DNA of 64,000 nt, from positions 930,001 through 994,000 of the forward strand of contig CAIKMD010000002.1 of assembly GCA_903828515.1 (NCBI GenBank), given 5' to 3'. The notes under the pieces are model-generated. The model saw nothing but the letters and a program-made list of their open reading frames with translations. It made no database searches and was not told the origin of the DNA. Position 1 is the stretch's first letter. Every line of letters starts with the position of its first letter. A program made the translations under genes and the position numbers. Below, piece after piece: positions 8,675-16,959 of the stretch. The DNA is from an uncultured Rhodospirillales bacterium (GTDB lineage Bacteria > Pseudomonadota > Alphaproteobacteria > ATCC43930 > CGMCC-115725).

Positions 8675-9880
8675 ATGTTCGTGCTCGGCCCCCGCTTTAA
8701 TGCCAATTATGACGGCATGACGATGCGCTACGAAGAGGCGATCGAACGCGCGCAAACAATCGCGCCGGTTGCCAAGCGCAATGCCCTCGCCGCGGAAGAA
8801 CTCCGCCGGATGCCCGAGGAGAACATCAAGACGATTCAGGATTCCGGCCTCATGCCGCTGATGCGCCCGCGCATGTTCGGCGGGTTCGAGGGCGACTGGA
8901 TGACCTGCATCGACGTGATTTCCGAGGTCGCGCGGTTTTGCGGATCGACCGGCTGGTGCATGACCTTCATGATCCAGCATCAGGTTTTCCTGAGCCTCTT
9001 CACTGAGGAAGCTCAGCGTTTCGTCTACGAGCGCCATCCCGACCCGATGATCCTGACCTCGTTCAACCCAACCGGGCAGGTCAAGGCGGTGACCGGCGGG
9101 TTCGAGGTCAGCGGGCGCTGGCGCTTCTGCTCGGTCGGCGATTATTGCCAATGGGCGATCGTCGGCGGCGTCGCCAAGGCCGAAGACGGCTCGAACAAGA
9201 AGTTCAACCTCCTGCTGCGGCCCGACCAGTTCCGCGTCGAGCGCGTGTGGAACAGCGTCGGCCTCAAGGGCACCGGCAGTAACGACATCGTCGTCGACCC
9301 GACCTTCGTGCCGTTTTCCTTCGTCTATCGCCACGACGAAGCGGTCACCGGCCGCGCGCCGGGCGCCTCGGTCCATCCCGGCGTGCTCTATCGCACCCCG
9401 TTCGTCTTCAGCATGGGCTTTGCCGTTATGACCCCGATGCACGGCATCGCGCGCGGTGCTTATGAATCCTTTATCGACTTCACCGCTGCCAAGGCTGCCG
9501 GCCCACGCGGAAAATCGAGCGAGATGGAACGCGTGCAGACGGCGATCGGCCAATCGAAAGCCGAGATCGACCTCGCCTATCTGGTGACCGAGAAGCTGAG
9601 CGCGACGACGTTCGACGGCGTCAAGCGCGGACGCGTCGATGCGGTGCGGCAACGCCGCGACATGGTGTTGGTGCAAACACTCTTGCAGGGCGCGGTCGAC
9701 CGGCTGTTCGACCTCAGCGGCGCGAGCGGCCTCGATGTCGAAGTGCCCCTCGGGCGGCATTGGCGCGACCTTCACGCGATCGGCCATCATTCGCAATGGA
9801 CCGCGCCGGCCTTGCAGGTCGCCGGGCGCGACGAGCTGGGCTTGCCGCCGCTCGACACCGACGTGTACCAATTTCAGTGA
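8675..9880 (+). CDS. Acyl-CoA-dehydrogenase-fold flavin monooxygenase (HsaA-like)
   Basis: A 401-aa protein with the acyl-CoA dehydrogenase fold. It has an N-terminal helical domain, the middle segment 'TGGFEVSGRWRFCSVGDYCQWAIVGG' (about residues 140-170) and a C-terminal four-helix bundle ending 'GRHWRDLHAIGHHSQW'. GRW(R)F-S-G and the RD-hA-HH ending mark the two-component flavin-dependent hydroxylase group that includes HsaA (3-HSA hydroxylase), rather than true acyl-CoA dehydrogenases. It would need a separate flavin reductase, which I do not see here. AGAGGC precedes the ATG; an internal start at MTMRYEEA is possible. A distant paralogue is at 14576-15730. Confidence 0.82.
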   Translation: MFVLGPRFNANYDGMTMRYEEAIERAQTIAPVAKRNALAAEELRRMPEENIKTIQDSGLMPLMRPRMFGGFEGDWMTCIDVISEVARFCGSTGWCMTFMIQHQVFLSLFTEEAQRFVYERHPDPMILTSFNPTGQVKAVTGGFEVSGRWRFCSVGDYCQWAIVGGVAKAEDGSNKKFNLLLRPDQFRVERVWNSVGLKGTGSNDIVVDPTFVPFSFVYRHDEAVTGRAPGASVHPGVLYRTPFVFSMGFAVMTPMHGIARGAYESFIDFTAAKAAGPRGKSSEMERVQTAIGQSKAEIDLAYLVTEKLSATTFDGVKRGRVDAVRQRRDMVLVQTLLQGAVDRLFDLSGASGLDVEVPLGRHWRDLHAIGHHSQWTAPALQVAGRDELGLPPLDTDVYQFQ

Positions 9881-9910
9881 AAATGATCGCGCGAACTGAT
9901 GTGCAGATCA

Positions 9911-10050
9911 AACCCTCTCCACCCATCGCGGGGAGAGGGTGCGAGCAAAGCGAGCGGGTGAGGTGGGCAACGACGCTGTCCAACCACACCTCACCCTCCC
10001 ATTGCTGTGCAATGGGCCCCTCCCTCTCCCCGCTTCGCGCGGAGAGGGGT
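9911..10050. repeat. Intergenic palindromic repeat element (CCCTCTCC...GGAGAGGG type)
   Basis: The gap contains nested inverted repeats: AACCCTCTCC near 9911 with GGGGAGAGGGT at 9931; GCGAGCAAAGCGAGCGGGTGAGG; CCTCACCCTCCC near 9988; ATTGCTGTGCAAT at 10001; and CCCTCTCCCCGCTTCGCGCGGAGAGGGG to 10050. The mosaic of complementary modules is typical of dispersed intergenic repeats in alphaproteobacteria. It has no coding potential. It ends 16 bp before the next ATG, so it could fold in the leader of the monooxygenase mRNA. Confidence 0.8.
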
Positions 10051-10065
10051 TAGTAGGAGCGGCAA

Positions 10066-11274
10066 ATGACGCAGAAGAATTCGATTGCCATCATCGGCGG
10101 CGGTCTCGCCGGATTGGCAACCGCGAACGCGCTCGCCAGTTTCGGCATGAAGGCCGACGTCTACGAGACCGCGCCGGCCCTCGGTGAAATCGGCGCTGGC
10201 GTGAACACCAGCCCGCAGGCCAACAAGGCGCTCCAGGCGATCGGTCTCGGCGAGAAGCTCGCCGCCGTCGCCGATTCATCCGCCGGCACCCATACCTGCA
10301 ACATGCAGACCGGCGAATTTCTCGAATTCGCCGACCGCAACAAGGCCGCGGCGCGTTACGGCGCGCCCTACTACACCTTTCATCGCGCCGATCTCATGGA
10401 TGCGATCGCGAGCGGCCTCGATCCGGCAACGATTCATCTCGGTCATCGTCTCACTGGGATCGAAGAGCGCGGCGATCGCGTCGCGCTCACTTTCGCCAAT
10501 GGCGCGAATATCGAAGCCGACATCGTGATCGGCGCGGACGGCGTGCGCTCGGTCATCCGTCCCGCGCTCTATGGCGACGACAACCCGACCTATACCGGGC
10601 AGATGGTGTGGCGCGCCTTGTTGAAGGGCAGCGACATTCCGTCCGACCTGCTCGATCCCGCCGGCCATATCGAATGGGTCGGACCGGGTTGCCATCTCAA
10701 CGCCTATTACCTGCGCGGCCACGATGTCGTGAACATCGTGACCCAGGAAGACACCGCGAAATGGGTCGCCGAAGGCTGGTCGACGCCGGGCGATCCCGAC
10801 GAAATGCGCGCGAGCTTCCCCAACCCCGAACCGCGATTGAAGAAACTCCTCAGCGTCGTGACCGAATGCTCGAAATGGGGCCTTTTCACGCGACCGCTGA
10901 ACGACAATTGGGGGCGCGGCCGTATCCAGCTCATCGGCGACGCGGCGCATGCGATGCTGCCCAATGCCGGGCAAGGCGCGTGTCAGGCCTTCGAGGATTC
11001 CTACATCGTCGCCCGCTGGCTCGCGGCCGAGCCCGATCCGGTGAAGGCTTTCGAAAATTTCCGCCGCGTTCGCATCAAGCGCGTGCATGCGGTGCAGCGC
11101 CTCTCGATCGCGCGCGCGCGTCTCAAACACATGCGTGACCCCGTGGCGCAAAAGGCGATGATCGCCGCGCAGCAAGCGGGCGGCGCGGGCAGTTCCAACT
11201 GGGTCTGGGCATTCGATCCGGTCGCCGACTGGGACAAGGAACCCGAGGTCCCGACCATCGAAGCCGAAATCTAG
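10066..11274 (+). CDS. FAD-dependent aromatic monooxygenase (salicylate/3-hydroxybenzoate hydroxylase-like)
   Basis: A 402-aa class A flavoprotein monooxygenase. Features are the dinucleotide motif IIGGGLAGLATANAL at residues 8-22, the DG motif VIGADGVRS (about 160) and the GD motif LIGDAAHAMLPNAGQGACQAFED (about 290). These enzymes use NAD(P)H and O2 to hydroxylate phenolic acids in the cytoplasm. AGGAGCGGCAA precedes the ATG. It is followed at 52 bp by a binding-protein gene, then a TAXI-like gene and a decarboxylase, a plausible operon for uptake and degradation of one aromatic acid. The exact substrate is not determinable. Confidence 0.88.
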   Translation: MTQKNSIAIIGGGLAGLATANALASFGMKADVYETAPALGEIGAGVNTSPQANKALQAIGLGEKLAAVADSSAGTHTCNMQTGEFLEFADRNKAAARYGAPYYTFHRADLMDAIASGLDPATIHLGHRLTGIEERGDRVALTFANGANIEADIVIGADGVRSVIRPALYGDDNPTYTGQMVWRALLKGSDIPSDLLDPAGHIEWVGPGCHLNAYYLRGHDVVNIVTQEDTAKWVAEGWSTPGDPDEMRASFPNPEPRLKKLLSVVTECSKWGLFTRPLNDNWGRGRIQLIGDAAHAMLPNAGQGACQAFEDSYIVARWLAAEPDPVKAFENFRRVRIKRVHAVQRLSIARARLKHMRDPVAQKAMIAAQQAGGAGSSNWVWAFDPVADWDKEPEVPTIEAEI

Positions 11275-11326
11275 AATACGACCAACGCGCCGCGATGCAC
11301 GGTGCGAGCGACGGGAGGATACCAGG

Positions 11327-12499
11327 ATGAGAAAATTTGTTGCCGTGCTCGGTCTGATGTTGGCGCTGGCCGCGAGCGGCACGGCGCGCGCGGCCGATCC
11401 CTATGACGTCCATGTCATCCTGCCGCTGACCGGGAACGGCGCGTTCCTCGGCCATGGGCATCAGGACAGTCTCGAGACGCTGGCCGACGTCGTCAACAAA
11501 TCGGGCGGCATCGCCGGACGGCCGCTCCACTTCGTCTATCACGACGACCAGTCGAGCCCGCAGGTCGCGGTGCAGCTCACCAACGACGTGATCGCGACCA
11601 AGCCCGCCGTGTTCCTGGGATCGAGCCTCGTCGCGATGTGCGCGGCGATGGCGCCGCTGACGCAAAACGGGCCGGTCGATTACTGCCTGTCGCCCGCCTA
11701 TCACCCGGCGCCCGGCGGCTTCGTGTTCTCGGCCGGCAGTTCGACGACCGACCAGACCGCCGCCGTCTTCCGCTATTACCGGATGAAGGGTTGGACGAAG
11801 ATCGCCACGCTCAACAACACCGACGCCTCGGGCCAGTCCGGCGACAAGTCGCTCGACGAGATCGTGGCGCGCCCCGAGAACAAGGACATGAAGCTGGTCA
11901 CGCGCGAGCATTTCAATCCGAGCGACATCAGCGTCGCGGCACAGATCGAAAGCATCCGCGCCTCGGGCGCCCAGGCGATTTACGCGGCGGTGACCGGAAC
12001 CGCCGCCGCAACCGTCTTTCGCGGCATGATCCAGGCCGGGCTCGACATTCCGCTCGAAGTCACCAGCGGCAATCAGTCTTTCCCGCAGATGGAGCAATGG
12101 GCGAGTTTTCTGCCCAAAACGCTCGTGCTCAGTTCGGCCGCGTTCCCCGAACATGATGGCGTGCTGACCCTCGACCCGAAAGTCGAAGCGGCGCAGCACG
12201 ACATGTACGCGGCACTGAAATCACGCGGGCTCAAGGCCGACAACATGGAAGCGACATCGTGGGATGCCGGGCTGATCGTGGTCGCCGCGCTGCGCGCGTT
12301 GGGACCGGCGGCGACCGCCGAACAGGTCCGGCAATACATCGCCAACCTCACCGATTTCGCCGGCATCGACGGCATCTATGACTTCAAGGCGAACCCCGAG
12401 CGCGGGGTCGGACCGGACAGCGCGATCGTCGTGCGCTACGACGACAAGGCCAAGGCCTGGGTCTGGTTGACCAAGCCCGGCGGCATACCGCTCAACTAG
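11327..12499 (+). CDS. ABC transporter substrate-binding protein, branched-chain amino-acid (LivJ) type
   Basis: A 390-aa periplasmic protein of the Peripla_BP_6 group. Signal peptide MRKFVAVLGLMLALAASGTARA, then DPYDVHVILPLTGNGAFLGHG, GIAGRPLHFVYHDDQSSPQVAVQLTNDVI and the late 'NMEATSWDAGLIVVAALRALG'. In catabolic regions this family often binds aromatic acids or amides. No LivHMGF genes are near, so it is an orphan. It lies 52 bp after the FAD monooxygenase and 22 bp before a TAXI-like gene, all on one strand. Confidence 0.9.
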   Translation: MRKFVAVLGLMLALAASGTARAADPYDVHVILPLTGNGAFLGHGHQDSLETLADVVNKSGGIAGRPLHFVYHDDQSSPQVAVQLTNDVIATKPAVFLGSSLVAMCAAMAPLTQNGPVDYCLSPAYHPAPGGFVFSAGSSTTDQTAAVFRYYRMKGWTKIATLNNTDASGQSGDKSLDEIVARPENKDMKLVTREHFNPSDISVAAQIESIRASGAQAIYAAVTGTAAATVFRGMIQAGLDIPLEVTSGNQSFPQMEQWASFLPKTLVLSSAAFPEHDGVLTLDPKVEAAQHDMYAALKSRGLKADNMEATSWDAGLIVVAALRALGPAATAEQVRQYIANLTDFAGIDGIYDFKANPERGVGPDSAIVVRYDDKAKAWVWLTKPGGIPLN

Positions 12500-12521
12500 A
12501 AACACGCTGCGGAGATACGCG

Positions 12522-13559
12522 ATGGACAAGACGATGCCCCGATACAATGCCGGTATCCAGCGCTCGAAAGGCCTGATGGAGATCGGCGCGGCGCTTTACG
12601 ACACGTCGCTCGCCCGCAAGGGCACGCGCGGCGGCACCAAGGCGCCGCAGATCGACTCCCGTCTCGGTACCAATCTTTCACTCAAGATCGCGCCACGGAA
12701 AGACTCGCCGACGGATCGCGGCCTCGGGATTTCCTTCGGCATCGGCGGTTCGCGCGAGAATTTCCTGCAGGTCGCGAACAAGGAAATCGACCTGCTGTGG
12801 ATCAACCCCAATGCGCCGCTCGCGCTGGCCTATAAGGGCCTGCCGCCCTTCGCCCAGCCCTTACCGCTGCGCTCGCTGGCCGTCCTGCCGTCCTGGGATG
12901 CCGTCGTCATCGCCGTCCATGAGCGGACCGGCATCACCTCGATCGGGCAGATCGCCGAGCGGCGCGCCAAGCTGCGCATCTCGACCGGCGAGACGATCAT
13001 TCCGCCCTACGACGAAGACGGCACCATGTTCGCGGTCAACACAGTGATCAGCGCCGCCGGATTCTCGCTCGCCGACATTCGCACCTGGGGTGGGACGATC
13101 CAGACCGTCTCGCGCCCCAGCCACCCGAACCGCTCCGACGCGATCGACAAGGGCGAGCTGGATGCGATCTTCGACGAAGGCATCCTGAGCTGGGGAAACT
13201 ATGCGGTCGAACGCGGGTTCCGCATGTTGCCGATCGAAGGCGCGTTGCGCGACAAGGTCATCGCGGCCGGATACGACATGATCGATATCACGCCGGCCCG
13301 GATTCCCGGCCTTCCCAAGACGGTGCCATCGCTCGATTTCTCCGGCTGGCCGATGATCGTCCACGCGGATATGGAAGACGACGTGGCTTATGCGCTGTGC
13401 GAGGCGATCGAGATGCGCAAGCTGGTCATCCCGACCGACAACTACAAACCCTTGGACATGGCGCAGATCTGCTCGGGCGGCGAAGAAGTCCCGCTCGGCG
13501 CGCCGTTGCATCCGGGCGCGGCGCGGTTCTATCGCGAACGCGGCTATCTGCGCTCGTAA
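12522..13559 (+). CDS. Leaderless TAXI-like solute-binding protein, divergent copy 3
   Basis: A 345-aa protein sharing the TAXI-like scaffold with the two copies at 3249 and 6399: LPLRSLAVLPSWDAVVIAV, KGELDAIFDEGILSWGNYA, SLDFSGWPMIVH and the C-terminus AARFYRERGYLRS. Elsewhere it is quite different, with a longer N-terminus (MDKTMPRYNAGIQRSKGL). That N-terminus is charged and has no signal peptide. Only 22 bp separate it from the binding-protein gene upstream, and CGGAGA is a good ribosome site, so it is probably cytoplasmic. It is the third case of this protein type beside an exported binding protein. Confidence 0.78.
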   Translation: MDKTMPRYNAGIQRSKGLMEIGAALYDTSLARKGTRGGTKAPQIDSRLGTNLSLKIAPRKDSPTDRGLGISFGIGGSRENFLQVANKEIDLLWINPNAPLALAYKGLPPFAQPLPLRSLAVLPSWDAVVIAVHERTGITSIGQIAERRAKLRISTGETIIPPYDEDGTMFAVNTVISAAGFSLADIRTWGGTIQTVSRPSHPNRSDAIDKGELDAIFDEGILSWGNYAVERGFRMLPIEGALRDKVIAAGYDMIDITPARIPGLPKTVPSLDFSGWPMIVHADMEDDVAYALCEAIEMRKLVIPTDNYKPLDMAQICSGGEEVPLGAPLHPGAARFYRERGYLRS

Positions 13560-13589
13560 TATCCTATTTTATCGTTGGGGGATCAGACC

Positions 13590-14579
13590 ATGGCCGACAT
13601 CAAAAAACAGCGCTTCGAGCGCATCGCGGTCGAGGAAGCCTTCGGCATCCCCGAGATATCCAAGGTCGCCGGCGGCGCGATGCTCGGCAGCAGCGCGCCC
13701 TCGAAGATGCGCGAATACGTCATGTCGTCGCTGATGGATCTGGGCGATACCCGGATCAAGCGGATGGACGAGGACGGCATCGCGATGCAGGTCCTGCTGA
13801 TCGCCAGCATCGTCATCCAAGACATCGACCCGATACAAGGCAACGAGTTGGCCGCGCTGGCGAACGATCGCCTGGCCGAAGCAGCCGCTAAATATCCCGG
13901 TCGCATCACCGGCCTCGCCGGCAGCGCGCCGCTCGATCCCGAGCGCGCCGCGCGCGAGATCGAGCGTTCGGTCAAGAAGCTCGGCCTCAAGGGCGCGGTG
14001 ATCAATTCGCATGCGCGCGGCGAATATCTCGACGACAAGAAATTCTGGCCGATCCTCGAAGCCGTGCAGGCGATGGACGTGCCGCTCTATATCCACCCGC
14101 GCGATCCCTCGCCGCAGATGATCCAGCCTTTCGACGTGTTCGGATTCAAGGTCGGCTGGTCGTGGGCTGCCGAAGCCGGCACGCATATCATCCGCCTGAT
14201 CGGCAACGGCGTGTTCGATCAGTTTCCGCGCCTGCGCATCGTCATCGGCCATATGGGCGAAGGCTTGCCCTTCTTCATCGACCGCATCGACAACCGCTAT
14301 TTCTGGGAACACGAGATGGTCGGCATGACGCCGAAGCTCAAGCGCAAGCCCAGCGACTACATCCGCCAGAACATCACCGTCTCGACCAGCGGCATGAATT
14401 TTCCCGCGCCGACGATGATGACGATCCAGACGCTCGGCATCGACAACGTCATGTTCGCGGCGGACTACCCGTTCGAGAACGTGCGGGACGCGGTCCAGGC
14501 CGTCGACAACCTCGCGATCGCCGACCGCGACAAGGAAAAACTCTACAGCCTCAACGCCAGGCGGGTGTTCAAGCTCTAA
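13590..14579 (+). CDS. Amidohydrolase-family decarboxylase (ACMSD / 2,3-dihydroxybenzoate decarboxylase group)
   Basis: A 329-aa TIM-barrel metal enzyme. Likely metal ligands are the Glu of VEEAFG near residue 14, the His of LYIHPRDPSP (about 170), the His of VIGHMGEGLPFF (about 220) and the Asp of FAADYPFE (about 291). The family removes carboxylates from aromatic or semialdehyde acids without redox chemistry. The N-terminal motif reads EEAF where many members have EEHF or HxH, so one ligand differs. ATG at 13590 follows GGGGGA; an upstream TTG is less likely. It completes a monooxygenase, binding protein, TAXI-like and decarboxylase set. Its stop overlaps the convergent gene by 4 bp. Confidence 0.85.
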   Translation: MADIKKQRFERIAVEEAFGIPEISKVAGGAMLGSSAPSKMREYVMSSLMDLGDTRIKRMDEDGIAMQVLLIASIVIQDIDPIQGNELAALANDRLAEAAAKYPGRITGLAGSAPLDPERAAREIERSVKKLGLKGAVINSHARGEYLDDKKFWPILEAVQAMDVPLYIHPRDPSPQMIQPFDVFGFKVGWSWAAEAGTHIIRLIGNGVFDQFPRLRIVIGHMGEGLPFFIDRIDNRYFWEHEMVGMTPKLKRKPSDYIRQNITVSTSGMNFPAPTMMTIQTLGIDNVMFAADYPFENVRDAVQAVDNLAIADRDKEKLYSLNARRVFKL

Positions 14580-15730
14580 TGGTCGAGCGGATCGGCGCCG
14601 AGGATCAGGCGCCCGTATTCGCTCATCCCCACGTCCCAGACCAGCGCGGTGTGCGCGACGGCGCCGTGCAGATCGCGGAAATAGTGCTGTAGCGCATTGT
14701 CCGAGAACATCGCGGTGGCGCCCGCCGCGTTAAAGAGCCGTTCGACCGCCTGCCGCGCCAGATGCGCGGCAAAGGTCGAGTTGCGTTTCGAGCGCAGCCG
14801 CAAATGGCGCGGCACGGGCTCGCCGCGCGTCACCATCGCCATCGCCTCGCGCAGCGGTTCAAGATAGAGATTCGACGCTGCTTCGATTTCGGCCCCGGCA
14901 TGCGCCGCGATGATCTGGGTTCCCATCTGTTCCGCGACCTTGGCGCCGCGCGACCGTCGCGCGCCGGTGATCCGGAGATATTCGGCGAAGAAGCCTTCGG
15001 CGATGCCCGTCGCGATCGCGGCAAAGACGCTGGCCGCGAGCCCGCCATGCGGGAAACGAAACACCGGTGCCGTATGAATCTTGGCGCCCGGCCCGCTCGC
15101 GTCTTCCATGTCTTTATAAGACAGAATGCGATGAGTCGGCACGAAGACGTCCTTCACCTCGAAGCTTTTGCTGCCGGTGCCCGAGAGGCCCATGACGTGC
15201 CAATCGTCGATGATCGTGGCGGCCGTCAACGGTACCAGAAACAGACAAGGTCCCTTCGGCCCTTCGCCGCCTTCGATGATCCCGCCGCACAGCGCCCAAC
15301 TGGCGTGGTCGATGCCGCTGGCAAAACTGTGGCGGCCCGAGAACGTCACGCCGCCCGCGACCGGCTTCGCCTTACCGACCGGCAGGAAGCTTGCGCAGAT
15401 GCGCGTGTCGGGGTCGTCGCCCCAAACCTCCTGCTGCGCCGCGAGCGGATAATTGCTCAGGATGTGCGCGTGATCACTCATGATCGTGGCGAGCCAGGCT
15501 TGCGAGCCGCAGCCGCGCGCCAGGGTCTGACCGACCTCGCACAGCACGTCCCAGCCGAGTTCGAAACCGCCGAACTGCTTGGGCTGGCAAACGCGTAGGA
15601 AACCGGCTGCGGTGTAATCGGCGATCGTCTCGTCGGGACAGCGGCGCAGACGCTCACACGATTCCGAACGCTCCCGCAACGTCGGCACAAGCAGTTCGGC
15701 GCATTCGAGCAATTTTTCGCGGGTCGACAT
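14576..15730 (-). CDS. Acyl-CoA-dehydrogenase-fold flavin monooxygenase (HsaA-like), second copy
   Basis: A 384-aa protein with the same plan as the one at 8675: N-terminal 'PKQFGGFELGWDVLCEVGQTLARGCGSQAW', middle 'GGVTFSGRHSFASGIDHASWALCGG', and C-terminal 'YFRDLHGAVAHTALVWD'. The paralogues are distant. It probably hydroxylates or desulfurises an aromatic substrate using externally supplied reduced flavin; no reductase is adjacent. It lies 24 bp downstream of an exported binding protein (15755-16744) on the same strand, consistent with a two-gene uptake and oxidation operon. It converges on the decarboxylase gene. Confidence 0.83.
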   Translation of the reverse strand: MSTREKLLECAELLVPTLRERSESCERLRRCPDETIADYTAAGFLRVCQPKQFGGFELGWDVLCEVGQTLARGCGSQAWLATIMSDHAHILSNYPLAAQQEVWGDDPDTRICASFLPVGKAKPVAGGVTFSGRHSFASGIDHASWALCGGIIEGGEGPKGPCLFLVPLTAATIIDDWHVMGLSGTGSKSFEVKDVFVPTHRILSYKDMEDASGPGAKIHTAPVFRFPHGGLAASVFAAIATGIAEGFFAEYLRITGARRSRGAKVAEQMGTQIIAAHAGAEIEAASNLYLEPLREAMAMVTRGEPVPRHLRLRSKRNSTFAAHLARQAVERLFNAAGATAMFSDNALQHYFRDLHGAVAHTALVWDVGMSEYGRLILGADPLDH

Positions 15731-15754
15731 GTTTTCTGGCTTTCCGAGAAATCG

Positions 15755-16744
15755 TTAGGGCAGCGGCACGACGTAGCGCATGTCGATCATGGCGTTCGGA
15801 TCGAAATCGCCTTTGACCATACCCTGGGATTTATACCATGCGATCTGGTGCAGCACGTCCTTCACGTCGAGACGCATCGCGGAATCGTTGTAGGAGACGC
15901 CGCGCGCAACGACCTCGGGCGGCTGGCCGATATACTTCGAGAGGATCGCGAGAATTTCCGGCGCGGTCGGCCCGTCGAGGCGCTTCTCGTCCGGGCCGGT
16001 GAAGGCGTCGTGATAGAGCTTGGCGCCTTTGCTGGCGGCGCGCAAAAACCGCTTGATCGTGTCGCCGCGCTCTGCCGCGGTCTTCGTCGATACGATCAGC
16101 GTGCCGACCTGCCACGGCAATACGTCGCCGGCAAAGCCGAGCAGTTTCATGTCGCCGTGCTGTATCGCGGGAAGAACGCCGTTGACTGCCGTGATACTGG
16201 CGTCGGACTGGCCGCCGCTGATCGCCGAGATGATATTCGGGATCGATTGCAGCGGCTGAAGCTGCAGGCTCTTCAGATCGAAGCCGTATTTCTCGGCCAG
16301 CCGTCCGAGAATGTAATGGCCCGGCGAGCCGATCGTGCCGACCGCGACGGTATGGCCGGGTAATGCCGTGTAGGACGTCAGCCCCGCCTCATAGGCGCGG
16401 TTCGAGGCGACAAACGCGTTGAGCGGAAAGCCGGGCACCTCGCGGGCGATCCCCGCGACGATCTTGATCGCGCCCTGGCCGCCGAACGTGTAGAGCGCGG
16501 CGGTTGCCGCCGCTTGGCCGAAATCGAGATCGCCCGATACGACAGCCACCGCGACCGGCTGCGGCGCCTCGAAGAAAACGAATTCGGGCATCAGCCCCTC
16601 AGCGGCGAAGAAGCCCTTTTCCGCCGCGACGAACGTGGGGCCGGCCGCCGCGACCTTGACCGTGCCGATCTTGACGGTTTCGGCGTGGGCCATGCCCGGC
16701 ACGACGAGCGCCAGCAGGCAAAGAACGGGTGTTGATAAGCGCAT
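15755..16744 (-). CDS. Orphan NMT1-type substrate-binding protein
   Basis: A 329-aa exported protein: signal peptide MRLSTPVLCLLALVVPGMAHA, then ETVKIGTVKVAAAGPTFVAAEKGFFAAEG. It shares the block 'LGFAGDVLPWQVGTLIVSTK', the KLYHDAFTGPDEKR segment and a C-terminal VVPLP with proteins at 29302 and 62747. These three form one subfamily distinct from the copies at 4236 and 7409. No permease is near. It is the promoter-proximal gene of a pair with the flavin oxygenase, suggesting a shared aromatic substrate. Confidence 0.88.
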   Translation of the reverse strand: MRLSTPVLCLLALVVPGMAHAETVKIGTVKVAAAGPTFVAAEKGFFAAEGLMPEFVFFEAPQPVAVAVVSGDLDFGQAAATAALYTFGGQGAIKIVAGIAREVPGFPLNAFVASNRAYEAGLTSYTALPGHTVAVGTIGSPGHYILGRLAEKYGFDLKSLQLQPLQSIPNIISAISGGQSDASITAVNGVLPAIQHGDMKLLGFAGDVLPWQVGTLIVSTKTAAERGDTIKRFLRAASKGAKLYHDAFTGPDEKRLDGPTAPEILAILSKYIGQPPEVVARGVSYNDSAMRLDVKDVLHQIAWYKSQGMVKGDFDPNAMIDMRYVVPLP

Positions 16745-16959
16745 CGCTCCCTCGGATTATATTTTTGTTCGCTCACCGACCTTAGCACGCCCCGCGCATG
16801 GCACATCCCGTCCCGCACGCCACGCATGCTTGTGGCGACCGTGCCGGATCAACCAACGGGAAAGTGGACGCGGGCAAACAATCCGTGAGAGGGTGCGACC
16901 CCGCCAGCGGTCGTCATTCCCGCGCCCCTCCTCTCATCCTCTCATCGTGGACTCCTCTC

